NCBI RefSeq assembly: GCF_016865525.2
Contig: NZ_CP075169.1
Coordinates: forward strand, 2,790,337 to 2,854,336
Length of the DNA: 64,000 nt
Source of the DNA: Sodalis ligni
GTDB taxonomy: Bacteria; Pseudomonadota; Gammaproteobacteria; Enterobacterales; Enterobacteriaceae
Direction: 5' to 3'
Shown here: piece after piece, positions 49,024 through 58,221 of the stretch
How the letters are laid out: each line of letters starts with the position of its first letter
How positions within the stretch are numbered: the stretch's first letter is position 1
Notes under the pieces: generated by a model
What the model saw: only the letters and a program-made list of their open reading frames with translations
Told to the model about the DNA's origin: nothing
Databases searched by the model: none
Position numbers and translations under genes: made by a program

Positions 49024-50226
49024 TTATGACTCCAGCGCCTGCGCCAGCAGGGTGATGGGATGTTCGCAGCGCTTGCCGGTGGACATCTCAATCTGCCATT
49101 TGCAGGTCTCGCAGTCCGTCACCACCAGGTCAACGCCGCTCTCTTCAATCTGGCGAAACAGCGGGGCGCCGATGGACTGGGAGCTGGCGTAATTTTCCGA
49201 CTTGAACCCGTATGTCCCCGCAATGCCGCAGCATTGTGAGTCCAACACCGTCAGCTCCAGACCCGGAATGCGGCGCAACAGTTCAATCGTATAGGCGCCC
49301 CAGCCCATTTTTTCCATATGGCAGGGGGTGTGGTACGCCACCCGCAAAGGTGTATGTTTCAGGGGCAGGGTTTTGCCCCCGTCCAGCAGGCGGTAGAGAT
49401 AACGGGTCGCCAGCTCCACTCGTTCCCGCACCGCCGAGGTATCCACATCCAGCAGATGGGGATATTCATCGCGCAGGGCATAAATACAGCTCGATGAGGT
49501 GCCCACCACCGCTATGCCCTGCGTCAGCACCGACTCCCGCAGCGATTCATTATTAACTCTGGCCTGTTTTTGCGCCTGTTGGATAAAGCCGTTGGCAATC
49601 AGCGGCACACCGCAGCATTTCTCGCGCTTTAGCAACTGCACGCCGGTACCCACGGCGTTGAAGACCCGGATCAGGTCCTTGCCCAGCTGCGGATGGTTAT
49701 AATTAACGAAACAGCCGTGAAAAAACGCCACCTGATCCTGATACCGCCGCTGGCTTGCGGCCTGTTGGCGATACCAGCGGCGAAAGGTGCCGAAGGAGTA
49801 TTTCGGCAGCGTACGGCGATGATCTATCTTCAAGGCGCTGTCCAGCAGACGGCGGACCGGCGCCAGGCCGGTGGCGATATTCACCACGGGAGCAAACGGC
49901 GTCGACAGTCGGCCCATGATATCGGTATGGCTGAGGAGAGCATCGCGCAGGCTGGGCTTGTGCTGAGAATAGCTCGCCTTCGCCCGCTGGATAATATCGC
50001 CGATGCGCACCTCTGACGGACAGGCCACCTCACAGCGTTTGCAGTTGGTGCAGTAAATCAGCGCCTCGTCGAACAACGCCGGGTCCTTCAACCGCAGCCG
50101 TTCTCCGTCCGGCCCGGCCTGCTTAGGCCCCGGATATAATGGATTCACCTTGGCCACCGGGCAGTAGGTGGTGCAGACCGTACATTTGATACAGCTTTCG
50201 AAGCTTAAGTCTTTTGGCAGGTTCAT
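49024..50226 (-). CDS. glpC: Anaerobic glycerol-3-phosphate dehydrogenase subunit C
   Basis: 400 residues, against 396 in E. coli. Two 4Fe-4S clusters are visible: CIKCTVCTTYCPVAKVNP near residue 12 and CTNCKRCEVACPSEVRIGDI near 60. Two cysteine-rich CCG domains follow: KREKCCGVPLIANG near 200, and CHMEKMGWGAYTIE and SQCCGIAGTYGFK near 300-330. It anchors the GlpAB dimer to the membrane and passes electrons to menaquinone. The start overlaps the end of glpB by four bases. Confidence 0.95.
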   Translation of the reverse strand: MNLPKDLSFESCIKCTVCTTYCPVAKVNPLYPGPKQAGPDGERLRLKDPALFDEALIYCTNCKRCEVACPSEVRIGDIIQRAKASYSQHKPSLRDALLSHTDIMGRLSTPFAPVVNIATGLAPVRRLLDSALKIDHRRTLPKYSFGTFRRWYRQQAASQRRYQDQVAFFHGCFVNYNHPQLGKDLIRVFNAVGTGVQLLKREKCCGVPLIANGFIQQAQKQARVNNESLRESVLTQGIAVVGTSSSCIYALRDEYPHLLDVDTSAVRERVELATRYLYRLLDGGKTLPLKHTPLRVAYHTPCHMEKMGWGAYTIELLRRIPGLELTVLDSQCCGIAGTYGFKSENYASSQSIGAPLFRQIEESGVDLVVTDCETCKWQIEMSTGKRCEHPITLLAQALES

Positions 50227-51497
50227 GCTGTTTCCTTAAGCGACAGGGCAATCCGCTGTGCGGCGTGCAGGGCGCTGATAAGGGAAACGCCAGCGCCGCA
50301 GCCCTGCTGCAACGGATCGTACCCCCCCAGCACCGCCCCGACGGCATAGAGATTTTCCACCGGCTCATTATTGAGCAGCGCGCGCAGGCGGTGGTCGGTT
50401 TTCACGCCGAACTGCAGATAGGGTTGGGGCTCGAAAAAACCCGCCCGGCCCCATTCGCCGCGATCGGCGTGACCCCAGACATCGGCGCCGAACACCGGTT
50501 CGTAAATCCGGTCGCGGTCGGCCATCAGTCCGTTGCTGAAAAAGCTGCCGCCGGCCAGCACCACCTGCTGCGCCCGCAGCATAATATCCGTATGGCTGCG
50601 GGTATAGACCCCCGCGATACGCCGTCCGTCAAACTCAGCCTTCAGTACGCGGTCTCCCGGCATAAAAACGCCGCCGAGCCGGCAAAAGCGCTGGCGCAGC
50701 GCCTGAAATATACGCAGCCCCAGCAGCGAGGGCGGCAGGGTCGGCAATAAACGCACCGGCCGGCCTACCGCGGCGCGCAGCTGCTCAAGGGGGCCGGGGC
50801 CGTCCAAACCGATACAGGCCGGCAGAATGATGCACTGGGCATCCCCCGCCAGGCGATTAAGCTCTTCCGCCAGGGCCTGGGTATTTTTCGCGATATCCAG
50901 CACCCGGGCAATATTCACCGCGCGGAACTCGCTGGGATTATTACGCAGCGGATCCAGCGCCGGCAGATGGACATAAGCCGCGTCGGCTTCTATGCCCTGT
51001 TCCGTCGCCAGTGAACCGGCCACCAGATGCGGCTCGAAATCCAGGAATCCTTCGATGCCCGCCACCAATACCTTTTCCCAGGGCAATGTTTGCCCGAGTT
51101 CGGTGACCGGGATATCCTCCGGGCTGAGCCAGGTTGCGCGCCGGGTGCCCAGGGGAGTTATGCGATAATGGTTCTGCGCCCCGCGGCCGAACAGGGGGAT
51201 GCCGCATCGGGCCAGCAGCGCCTGGGATTCACGGGCCAGGGCCGCCACGGTGTCGGCCCCAAGGATACTGTAGGGATGGTGGGGCGCCTGCCGGGCCAAT
51301 TCACCCAGCGCCTCCAGGGGAGCGGTTACCGGGGTGCCGTCCGGCAGGCGGGACAATAAATCCAGCGATCCGGAAGAAAAAAACAGCGCCCCCTGGCCGG
51401 CGCTGACCACGCCACAGCGTTTGCCCTGTTCCGCCAGGCGGATAGCGCAGCTTAAACCGGCCAGGCCGCCGCCAATCACCACGACATCAAATTCCAT
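50223..51497 (-). CDS. glpB: Anaerobic glycerol-3-phosphate dehydrogenase subunit B
   Basis: 424 residues. FAD-binding MEFDVVVIGGGLAGLSCAIR is at the N-terminus, CGVVSAGQGALFFSSGSLDL near 37, and GVKTDHRLRALLNNEPVENL, YAVGAVLGGYDPLQQGCGAG near the C-terminus. The start at 51497 overlaps the end of glpA by 11 bases, as in E. coli. An upstream in-frame start would add 45 unrelated residues and is rejected. Confidence 0.95.
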   Translation of the reverse strand: MEFDVVVIGGGLAGLSCAIRLAEQGKRCGVVSAGQGALFFSSGSLDLLSRLPDGTPVTAPLEALGELARQAPHHPYSILGADTVAALARESQALLARCGIPLFGRGAQNHYRITPLGTRRATWLSPEDIPVTELGQTLPWEKVLVAGIEGFLDFEPHLVAGSLATEQGIEADAAYVHLPALDPLRNNPSEFRAVNIARVLDIAKNTQALAEELNRLAGDAQCIILPACIGLDGPGPLEQLRAAVGRPVRLLPTLPPSLLGLRIFQALRQRFCRLGGVFMPGDRVLKAEFDGRRIAGVYTRSHTDIMLRAQQVVLAGGSFFSNGLMADRDRIYEPVFGADVWGHADRGEWGRAGFFEPQPYLQFGVKTDHRLRALLNNEPVENLYAVGAVLGGYDPLQQGCGAGVSLISALHAAQRIALSLKETA

Positions 51498-53163
51498 GTT
51501 CCGCCTCCGGTTTGTCATTGTCTTCACGGCCGTCAAGACCGCACAGTCCCTGGTAGACCCAACTGGTAAATTCGCTTTCCCGCAGCGCGTTTCCCCAGGC
51601 GATGGGCCGGATGCCTTTCCATCGTTCGTCAAGAAACTGCGAGAGCTGCCGGATGGACTGCTGCGGCGTGGCGACGTTAAATCGCGTCAACAGCCCGGCG
51701 GCGCGGCAGGCGCAGAGTTCGCCCTGGCAGGTGCCCATGCCCACCCGCGTCCGCCGCCTGAGGTCGGTAAGATTGTTGACCGTCAGGGAATCCACCGCAT
51801 AGCGCACCTCGCCGGCGGTGACCGCCTCGCATTCGCAGACCAGGCTATTATCCAGCCGATTGCCCCAGGGCACCCGGCTGACTCGGTCGCCGTGACGATA
51901 GCGCGCCGACCCGGCAATGCTGGCGGGCAGCGGCAGCATGCCGACGGCGGTCTCCTTCGCCGGGGCGTGAGAACCGGGCAAAACCTCCCGTGCGGTGGTG
52001 CAGGATGCGTTGACGCCCAATTTTTCGCACACCTTGTCGGTGGCCCATTCCGCCATCAGGCGATAGGTCATCAGTTTGCCGCCGGTGATGGTGATGAATC
52101 CTTCCATACCGTCGCGGCTGGCGTGGTCGAGCAAAACAATGCCGCGGCTGACGTTGCGTCCGGAGGGATCGTCGTCGCTGGCCACCAGGGGCCGTACTCC
52201 GGCGTAGGCGCGCAGCAGGCGGGTAGCGGCCAGGGCCGGGGCCAGCAGCGCCCCTTCGCGAATCAGCAGATCCACTTCCTGCGCCGTGACCTGCAACCGG
52301 TCGATGTCGGCATAATCCACGTGGGTGGAGGTGGTGCCGATAAGGGAGATGGTGTCTCCCGGCACCAGGATATCGGCATCCGCCGGAGCGCGGCAGCGGT
52401 TAATCACCATATTGTTGATGCGGTGGCCCAATATCAACAGCGCGCCTTTGGCCGGGAACATCCGGATGCGCAGGTCGGCATATTCGGCGATCTTCTGGCC
52501 CCAAATCCCGGCGGCGTTGACCACCACCTGGCCACGGATCTCATGACGCAGGCCGGTCTGGTGGTCGAAAACGCGCACACCGCTGACGCGGTCGCCCTGG
52601 CGGATAAGACCGGTCACTTCGTGATAGGTTAAAAAGCATGCGCCCTGTTCGCGGGCGTCGAGCATATTGGCGACGGTGAGCCGAAACGGATCGACGGTGC
52701 CGTCCGGCACGCGTACTGCGCCGGTAAGGGAGGGATTGACCGAAGGTTCCAGCCGCAGGGCCTCGGCGGGATCGATGGCTCGCGCGTCAATGCCGGCATC
52801 GTTGCAGGAGCGGATAAAACGCTGCTGATACGCCAGGGAATCCTGCGGCAAGGTGATAAAAAGCCCGTCGGTGGGCTCGATGCAGTGCCGGGCGATATGC
52901 TTGAGAATGCGATTTTCCGCGATGCATTCCCGTGCGGACTCGCCGTCGGTCACCGCATAGCGCGCGCCGCTGTGCAGCAGGCCATGGTTATGCCCGGTGG
53001 CTCCGCTGGCGATGTCGTACCGCTCAAGCAGCAGGCAGCGCAGCCCCCGGCGGGCGCAATCCCGCGCAATGCCCGCCCCGGTGGCGCCGCCGCCGATGAT
53101 GATGACATCCGTATCCGCGTAAGGAGAACGGCCTTTTATTACCTTGTCCGTAACGACGTCCAT
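51487..53163 (-). CDS. glpA: Anaerobic glycerol-3-phosphate dehydrogenase subunit A
   Basis: 558 residues, slightly longer than E. coli GlpA (542). FAD motif DVIIIGGGATGAGIARDCAR lies near residue 19, followed by GLLHSGARYAVTDGESAREC. The C-terminal BFD-like 2Fe-2S region has CECEAVTAGEVRYAVDSL and MGTCQGELCACRAAGLL. It oxidises glycerol-3-phosphate to dihydroxyacetone phosphate during anaerobic growth with fumarate or nitrate. First gene of glpABC. E. coli has glpTQ divergent from it; here a Pit-type phosphate transporter occupies the upstream side instead. Confidence 0.96.
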   Translation of the reverse strand: MDVVTDKVIKGRSPYADTDVIIIGGGATGAGIARDCARRGLRCLLLERYDIASGATGHNHGLLHSGARYAVTDGESARECIAENRILKHIARHCIEPTDGLFITLPQDSLAYQQRFIRSCNDAGIDARAIDPAEALRLEPSVNPSLTGAVRVPDGTVDPFRLTVANMLDAREQGACFLTYHEVTGLIRQGDRVSGVRVFDHQTGLRHEIRGQVVVNAAGIWGQKIAEYADLRIRMFPAKGALLILGHRINNMVINRCRAPADADILVPGDTISLIGTTSTHVDYADIDRLQVTAQEVDLLIREGALLAPALAATRLLRAYAGVRPLVASDDDPSGRNVSRGIVLLDHASRDGMEGFITITGGKLMTYRLMAEWATDKVCEKLGVNASCTTAREVLPGSHAPAKETAVGMLPLPASIAGSARYRHGDRVSRVPWGNRLDNSLVCECEAVTAGEVRYAVDSLTVNNLTDLRRRTRVGMGTCQGELCACRAAGLLTRFNVATPQQSIRQLSQFLDERWKGIRPIAWGNALRESEFTSWVYQGLCGLDGREDNDKPEAEHGI

Positions 53164-53222
53164 AACCTAACCCTGTATCTGGCGGAACCTTAGGAGGACA
53201 GTAAGGCACAGATAAATGTAAA

Positions 53223-53252
53223 AATGTTTGATTAAGAGCAAAAACGAACATT
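53223..53252. promoter_or_regulatory. GlpR-like operators upstream of glpA
   Basis: AATGTTTGATTAAGAGCAAA at 53223-53242 matches the GlpR consensus at 15 of 20 positions. The following AACGAACATT (53243-53252) is a perfect right half-site. Both lie 60-90 bases upstream of the glpA start in the gap before the phosphate transporter gene. Binding is inferred from similarity. Confidence 0.6.
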
Positions 53253-53316
53253 AAACGAAAATAAAAGGCGCGATAAAATCCATTTATGTGATTGCCGTCA
53301 TACCTTATACGTGACT

Positions 53317-54927
53317 TCAGAAATGATTGAAAATCCAGTACAGCCCCGCTGAAAGCAGGATTGAGGCCGGCAGCGTCAGGACCCAGGCCATCAGCAGGTT
53401 GCGCAGCGTGGACATTTGCAGGCCGGATTTATTGGCCGCCATGGTGCCGGCGACGCCGGAAGAGAGCACATGGGTAGTGGAGACCGGCAGGCCGAACACA
53501 TCCGCCGCGCCGATGGTTACCATCGCCACGACCTCGGCGCTGGCGCCTTGGGCATAGGTAAGATGTGTTTTGCCGATTTTCTCGCCCACGGTGACCACGA
53601 TGCGCCGCCAGCCCACCATGGTACCCAGGCCCAGAGCGATGGCCACCACCACTTTGACCCAGAGCGGGATAAAGCGGGTCGCGCTGTCAAGCCCGCTTTT
53701 CAGCGCATCCAGATTATGCAGCGTGCCGGCCGGCAGCGTAAGGGACTTCTCCGCCTTCACGCGCTTGATGGTCTCGGAGGCCAGATACATATCATTGCGG
53801 GTATTGGAGACCGAGCGCGCCGGGATTTTGTCCATCGAACCGTACCGGCTGAGCTCATTGCCGATGGTGCCGATCAGCTGCGCCAGGGCGGGTATCACCT
53901 CCGGCGTCAGCTTGCTGGTGTCGACATAACCCGTCAGTACCGTACGGGCGGGCGTATTGCCGGTGGCGGGAAACTGCTGCAGCAAATCGTTTTTGACGGT
54001 AGTCGCCAGGGCGGCCACCTGCGGGGCTTGCTCCGGCGGCAGGGCACGGTTCAGAGCATAGGCGATAGGCATGGTGCCCACCAGGATCAGCATGATAAGC
54101 CCCATGCCTTTCTGTCCGTCGTTGGAACCGTGGGCGAAAGAAACCCCGGTGCAGGTCAGGATAAGCAGGCTGCGGATCCACAGCGGCGGCGGACTGTCGC
54201 CCTTGGGGGCGGCGTAGAGCTGGCGGTTTTTGATAAAGACCTTCATCACCAGCAACAGCAGCGCCGAGAAGACAAAACCCACCACCGGCGACAACAGCAG
54301 GGAATAGCCGATGCTGATTGCCTGGCCCCAGTCGACGCCGCTGGCGCCGGTGCGGCCGTGAATCAGCGCGTTGGCGACGCCGACGCCGATAATGGACCCG
54401 ATAAGCGTATGGGACGAAGACGCCGGCAGACCGAGCCACCAGGTGCCGAGATTCCATATAATGGCGGAAAACAGCAGAGCATAGACCATGGCGAAGCCAT
54501 TGCCGGTGCCGGCCTGCAGAATAAGCTCTACCGGCAGCAGGGAAATAATGCCGAACGCCACGATGCCGCTGGAGAGCACGACCCCGAGGAAATTAAAGAA
54601 GCCGGACCATACCACCGCCACCATCGGCGACAGTGAATGGGTATAGATGACGGTAGCCACCGCGTTGGCGGTATCGTGGAACCCGTTGACAAATTCGAAG
54701 CCAAGGGCAATCAGCAGGGCCAGACCCAATAACAGGAAGGGAACATAGCTGGTATATTCCTCGCCGGCGTTGGTCACGTCGTTAAAAAGATTCACTCCGG
54801 CGAACGCGATGCCGAGTACCAGAAGCAAAACAAAAAAAAGAACAGATGTCCGGCTGTTCTTTTTATATATTTTCGGCAACCCCGGCGCGGCTTGCGCGCC
54901 CTGCCGAATGGCGCTGTTTTCGCTCAT
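53317..54927 (-). CDS. Inorganic phosphate transporter, Pit family
   Basis: 536 residues, longer than PitA of E. coli (499). The two Pit repeat signatures are present: ALGFEFVNGFHDTANAVATV near residue 73 and SFAHGSNDGQKGMGLIM near 265. Helical segments flank a central soluble insert (about residues 310-420: LTGYVDTSKLTPEVIPALAQ, MDKIPARSVSNTRNDMYLAS). A second pair of motifs near the end (GLPVSTTHVLSSGVAGTMAA) completes the fold. It moves phosphate with metal and protons across the inner membrane. Whether it is PitA, PitB or another member cannot be decided. It lies just upstream of glpABC on the same strand but with its own gap. Confidence 0.88.
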   Translation of the reverse strand: MSENSAIRQGAQAAPGLPKIYKKNSRTSVLFFVLLLVLGIAFAGVNLFNDVTNAGEEYTSYVPFLLLGLALLIALGFEFVNGFHDTANAVATVIYTHSLSPMVAVVWSGFFNFLGVVLSSGIVAFGIISLLPVELILQAGTGNGFAMVYALLFSAIIWNLGTWWLGLPASSSHTLIGSIIGVGVANALIHGRTGASGVDWGQAISIGYSLLLSPVVGFVFSALLLLVMKVFIKNRQLYAAPKGDSPPPLWIRSLLILTCTGVSFAHGSNDGQKGMGLIMLILVGTMPIAYALNRALPPEQAPQVAALATTVKNDLLQQFPATGNTPARTVLTGYVDTSKLTPEVIPALAQLIGTIGNELSRYGSMDKIPARSVSNTRNDMYLASETIKRVKAEKSLTLPAGTLHNLDALKSGLDSATRFIPLWVKVVVAIALGLGTMVGWRRIVVTVGEKIGKTHLTYAQGASAEVVAMVTIGAADVFGLPVSTTHVLSSGVAGTMAANKSGLQMSTLRNLLMAWVLTLPASILLSAGLYWIFNHF

Positions 54928-54945
54928 AGAAGACCTTTATCCAGT

Positions 54946-55013
54946 TATACCCGTCATCTTCCAAGCCGCTGGTTCGTTAGCGCTTTCCTGCAGCTCAAAC
55001 TATTCAGGGTATA
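54946..55013. repeat. Short palindromic element, 68 bases, TATACCC...GGGTATA ends
   Basis: The ends TATACCCGTCAT and ATTCAGGGTATA match the elements at 37257 and 59398. This is the longest of the three copies; its middle contains AAGCCGCTGG and CTTTCCTGCAGC, which resemble the arms of a larger enterobacterial intergenic palindrome. It lies just upstream of the phosphate transporter start. Confidence 0.6.
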
Positions 55014-55249
55014 GATGCCATATAAGATGCCTTGAAAAAATATCGTCATAGACCCGTGGCGTGCCTGTTAATTATTCGCAATCAATGTGACTTATTTATG
55101 AAGTAAAGGTTAAAGGTTTGGCATCTTGTGAGAGAGGGGGGCTTTCGACGGAGCGATGCCGGATTTCACCGCCAGGTCGGCCCGGATGTGGGCATTGACG
55201 CGAACGGTAAAGAAAAACGACGGCAAGATTTCTTAAAACGTGATCGATA

Positions 55250-55282
55250 TTGTACTACAATGAAAAAATATGGTGCTACAAT
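55250..55282. promoter_or_regulatory. DgoR-type operator upstream of dgoR
   Basis: TTGTACTACAAT, 13 bases, then GCTACAAT. The same 33-base layout occurs before dgoD and dgoT. E. coli DgoR is known to bind TTGTAGTACAA-type boxes. It lies about 105 bases before the dgoR start, consistent with autoregulation. The rest of the 458-base gap (54928-55385) contains a palindromic repeat but no gene that I recognise. Confidence 0.8.
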
Positions 55283-55385
55283 AATCACCGGTTTGCGGCT
55301 AAACGGCTCAAAATTGTGCGGCGGTTCAGCGTCATAAAGCCATAAAATGATAAAGTGACGTTATTTTTCACCTCTTGGAATTTTT

Positions 55386-56084
55386 ATGGACCGTCAGACA
55401 TTAAGCAAAACCGATCGCATTATTCATGAAATGGGCCAGCAGATCGTCAGCGGCAAGTATATACCCGGTACCGGATTACCGTCTGAAGCGGAGCTTTGCG
55501 AGGAGTTCCAAACCTCGCGCAACATTATCCGCGAAGTGCTGCGCGCGCTGATGGCCAAGAATCTGATAGAAATCATTCGCTACCGCGGCGCTTTTGTCAG
55601 CGTGCGCAACAAGTGGAACTATCTGGATACCGATGTTCTGCAATGGGTGCTGGCCATGGATTACGATCCCAGGCTGATAGCCTCGCTGACGGAAGTACGC
55701 CATTTGGTGGAGCCCACCATCGCAAGATGGGCGGCGGAGCGGGCAACGTCCAGCGAGCTGGCGGTTATCGAGACGGCGCTGAACGACATGATTGCCAACA
55801 GCCACGATCGCGACGCGTTCAACGAAGCGGACATCCGCTATCACCAGGCGGTGCTAAGCGCGGTGCATAATCCGGTATTGCAGCAACTGGGAGTAGCCAT
55901 CAGCTCGCTGCAGCGCGCGGTGTTTGAACGCACCTATATGGCGGATGAAAGCAATATGCCCAGGACGCTGAAAGAACATCAGAATCTCTACGACGCCATC
56001 AGGCATCAGGACAGCGTGGCGGCGGAACAAGCGGCGGTTACCATGATCGCCAGCTCGACCCAGAGATTGAAGGACATTACATGA
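55386..56084 (+). CDS. dgoR: GntR/FadR-family repressor of D-galactonate catabolism
   Basis: 232 residues, against 229 for E. coli DgoR. The winged helix occupies residues 5-75 (DRIIHEMGQQIVSGKYIPGT, LPSEAELCEEFQTSRNIIRE, MAKNLIEIIRYRGAFVSVR). The FCD effector domain follows, with metal/ligand residues in LTEVRHLVEPTIARWAAERA, FNEADIRYHQAVLSAVHNP and LKEHQNLYDAIRHQD. It represses the dgo genes until D-galactonate binds. It leads dgoR-dgoK-dgoA, and matching operators lie before three dgo transcripts. Confidence 0.92.
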   Translation: MDRQTLSKTDRIIHEMGQQIVSGKYIPGTGLPSEAELCEEFQTSRNIIREVLRALMAKNLIEIIRYRGAFVSVRNKWNYLDTDVLQWVLAMDYDPRLIASLTEVRHLVEPTIARWAAERATSSELAVIETALNDMIANSHDRDAFNEADIRYHQAVLSAVHNPVLQQLGVAISSLQRAVFERTYMADESNMPRTLKEHQNLYDAIRHQDSVAAEQAAVTMIASSTQRLKDIT

Positions 56085-56102
56085 GCAGTTGAAGGAAATG
56101 AC

Positions 56103-56999
56103 ATGAGCAAAAGTTATATCGCTATTGATTGGGGATCAACGAATTTACGCGCCTGGCTCTATCTTGACGGCGTACTGGCGGATACCCGGCAGTCGGAAGC
56201 CGGCGTGACCAGGCTGAACGGCCGTACGCCGCAGCAGGTATTTCAAGAGGTGACGGCGCCGTGGCGCCGGCACGGGGTGCCGGTGATCATGGCCGGTATG
56301 GTAGGCAGCAACGCCGGCTGGATTTCGGTACCTTATTTACCCTGTCCCACGGACCTCGCCTCACTGGCGGGCCGCCTCACCCGCGTTGAACAGGCGGCCC
56401 CGCAGTCGGCCTGGATTATTCCCGGCATCAGTATTGTCAGCGATAGCAACTGCAATGTCATGCGCGGAGAAGAGACCCAACTGCTGGGGGCCTACCGCAC
56501 CCAGCCTTCGTCCCTGTACCTGATGCCCGGCACCCACTCCAAATGGGTACGCCTGGAAAACGGCGTTATCAACGATTTTCGCACAGTGATGACCGGCGAA
56601 TTGCACCACCTTCTCATCAAGCAGTCGCTCATCGGCGTCGGGTTATCTGAACAGCAGCCGAATCCGGCGGTTTTCCGGCAGGGGATGGAGCAGGGCTTTA
56701 ACCAAAGCAATATCCTGCGCTGCCTGTTTGAAATCCGCGCCGCCCACGTGCTGGGCCAACTGGATAAAAGCGCGGTGAGCGAATGGCTCTCCGGACTGCT
56801 CATCGGCAATGAAGTGGCGCAAATGCGGCGGGACTGGGGTATCGCCAAAGGCGAAACGGTGACGGTTATCGGCAATCCGCAGCTTGCCGCCCGCTATCAG
56901 CAGGCATTGGAGTATGCCGATCTTCATCACAGGTTGCTGGACGGCGACGAGACCTTTCAAGCTGGAATAAGGAGCATATTAAATGAGCTGGACCAATAG
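56103..56999 (+). CDS. dgoK: 2-dehydro-3-deoxygalactonokinase
   Basis: 298 residues. The N-terminal phosphate loop YIAIDWGSTNLRAWLYLDG is followed by IMAGMVGSNAGWISVPYLPC near residue 65, LMPGTHSKWVRLENGVINDF near 140 and a MTGELHHLLIKQSLIGVG segment. This is the DgoK family, which phosphorylates 2-keto-3-deoxygalactonate with ATP. It starts 18 bases after dgoR and overlaps dgoA by 17 bases. Confidence 0.93.
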   Translation: MSKSYIAIDWGSTNLRAWLYLDGVLADTRQSEAGVTRLNGRTPQQVFQEVTAPWRRHGVPVIMAGMVGSNAGWISVPYLPCPTDLASLAGRLTRVEQAAPQSAWIIPGISIVSDSNCNVMRGEETQLLGAYRTQPSSLYLMPGTHSKWVRLENGVINDFRTVMTGELHHLLIKQSLIGVGLSEQQPNPAVFRQGMEQGFNQSNILRCLFEIRAAHVLGQLDKSAVSEWLSGLLIGNEVAQMRRDWGIAKGETVTVIGNPQLAARYQQALEYADLHHRLLDGDETFQAGIRSILNELDQ

Positions 57000-57606
57000 A
57001 TTACCCTTGATTGCCATTTTGCGCGGCATCACTCCGGAGGAAGTGCTGGAGCACGTTGAGGTATTGCTGGATGCGGGTTTTGAGGCGGTGGAAATCCCGC
57101 TGAATTCCCCGGACTGGCAAGAAAGCATAGGCAAGACGGTAAAAGCCTACGGCCAGCGGGCATTAATCGGCGCCGGCACGGTGCTTAAACCGGGGCAGGT
57201 GGATATCCTGGCGGCATTGGGCTGCAAGCTGCTGGTGACGCCTAATATCAATGCTGAAATTATTCACCGGGCCGTAGGCTACGGCATGGAAGTCTGCCCC
57301 GGCTGCGCCACCGCCACGGAGGCGTTCACCGCGCTGGACGCAGGCGCCCAGGCGTTGAAAATATTCCCCTCGGTAGCGTTCGGGCCGGATTATATCAAGG
57401 CCCTCAAGGCGGTATTGCCTCCGGATGTTCCGGTATTCGCCGTAGGCGGCGTATCGCCGGAAAATCTCCATCTCTATCTCAAGGCCGGCTGCATCGGCGC
57501 CGGTTTGGGCAGCGATTTGTACCGCGCCGGCCAGCCGGTCAGCCGAACCGCCCAGCAGGCAAAAGCCTTTGTCCGCGCCTATAAAGAGGCGCTGGCGCAA
57601 CACTAA
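56983..57606 (+). CDS. dgoA: 2-dehydro-3-deoxy-6-phosphogalactonate aldolase
   Basis: 207 residues, KDPG/KDPGal aldolase TIM barrel. Catalytic Glu is in FEAVEIPLNSP near residue 37. LIGAGTVLKPGQVDILAALG lies near 62, and the Schiff-base Lys is in ALKIFPSVAFGPDYIKALKA near 126. The phosphate loop is FAVGGVSPENL near 155. It cleaves the phosphorylated ketodeoxy acid to pyruvate and glyceraldehyde-3-phosphate. The repeat array begins within a few bases of its stop codon. Confidence 0.94.
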   Translation: MSWTNRLPLIAILRGITPEEVLEHVEVLLDAGFEAVEIPLNSPDWQESIGKTVKAYGQRALIGAGTVLKPGQVDILAALGCKLLVTPNINAEIIHRAVGYGMEVCPGCATATEAFTALDAGAQALKIFPSVAFGPDYIKALKAVLPPDVPVFAVGGVSPENLHLYLKAGCIGAGLGSDLYRAGQPVSRTAQQAKAFVRAYKEALAQH

Positions 57607-57610
57607 CGGG

Positions 57611-58044
57611 CAACGAACGTGTTAAAGGGAGAGCGCGCCAATGAGGTCGAATCGGGCGTGGTTTTCCCGCCCGACCGAGCGCCTCATGGCACGCTAGGCC
57701 CGCAATCACCGATCGTGCAACAAACGTGTTAAAGGGAGAGCGCGCCAATGAGGTCGAATCGGGCGTGGTTTTCCCGCCCGACCGAGCGCCTCATGGCACG
57801 CTAGGCCCGCAATCACCGATCGTGCAACAAACGTGTTAAAGGGAGAGCGCGCCAATGAGGTCGAATCGGGCGTGGTTTTCCCGCCCGACCGAGCGCCTCA
57901 TGGCACGCTAGGCCCGCAATCACCGATCGTGCAACAAACGTGTTAAAGGGAGAGCGCGCCAATGAGGTCGAATCGGGCGTGGTTTTCCCGCCCGACCGAG
58001 CGCCTCATGGCACGCTAGGCCCGCCATCACCGGACGTGCAACGA
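57611..58044. repeat. Second 107-bp repeat array, four copies in inverted orientation, between dgoA and dgoD
   Basis: Four copies of the same unit found at 45091-46166, here as its reverse complement. ACGTGTTAAAG motifs lie at 57617, 57724, 57831 and 57938 with an exact 107-base period. The last copy decays near 58040. The 64-bp palindrome is intact in each copy. It fills most of the 615-base gap between dgoA and dgoD; the rest holds the DgoR-type operator at 58130 and the dgoD promoter. Relative to dgoA the unit has the same orientation as array 1 has relative to glpK. Confidence 0.97.
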
Positions 58045-58129
58045 GCAATCCCCGTCTCCTCAGCCACACACTGATTATTTCGAATAGCAGCGTTCACCCG
58101 CCGGTGGATTCCTCAAAGTGTGATCCAGA

Positions 58130-58162
58130 TTGTAGTACAATATTAAATCTTGATGCTACAAT
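58130..58162. promoter_or_regulatory. DgoR-type operator upstream of dgoD
   Basis: TTGTAGTACAAT, 13 bases, then GCTACAAT, 60 bases before the dgoD start. Same 33-base layout as sites before dgoR and dgoT. Its presence shows that dgoD has its own regulated promoter downstream of the repeat array. Confidence 0.82.
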
Positions 58163-58221
58163 CCAAAACATAATAGTGCGACAGCAAACGCATGCCGTTA
58201 TTGACCAAGAAGGACGTGAAA

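Noticed and set aside
57611..58044. A repeated 18-codon basic micro-ORF in each 107-bp unit (ATG on the palindrome arm, AAGGGAG upstream, ending GCACGCTAG)
   Set aside because: In the ten-copy array one copy has a stop at codon 7, one has a one-base loss in the middle and three have lost the stop codon. The open frame is therefore not maintained, while the palindrome is. It is more likely a by-product of the inverted repeat.
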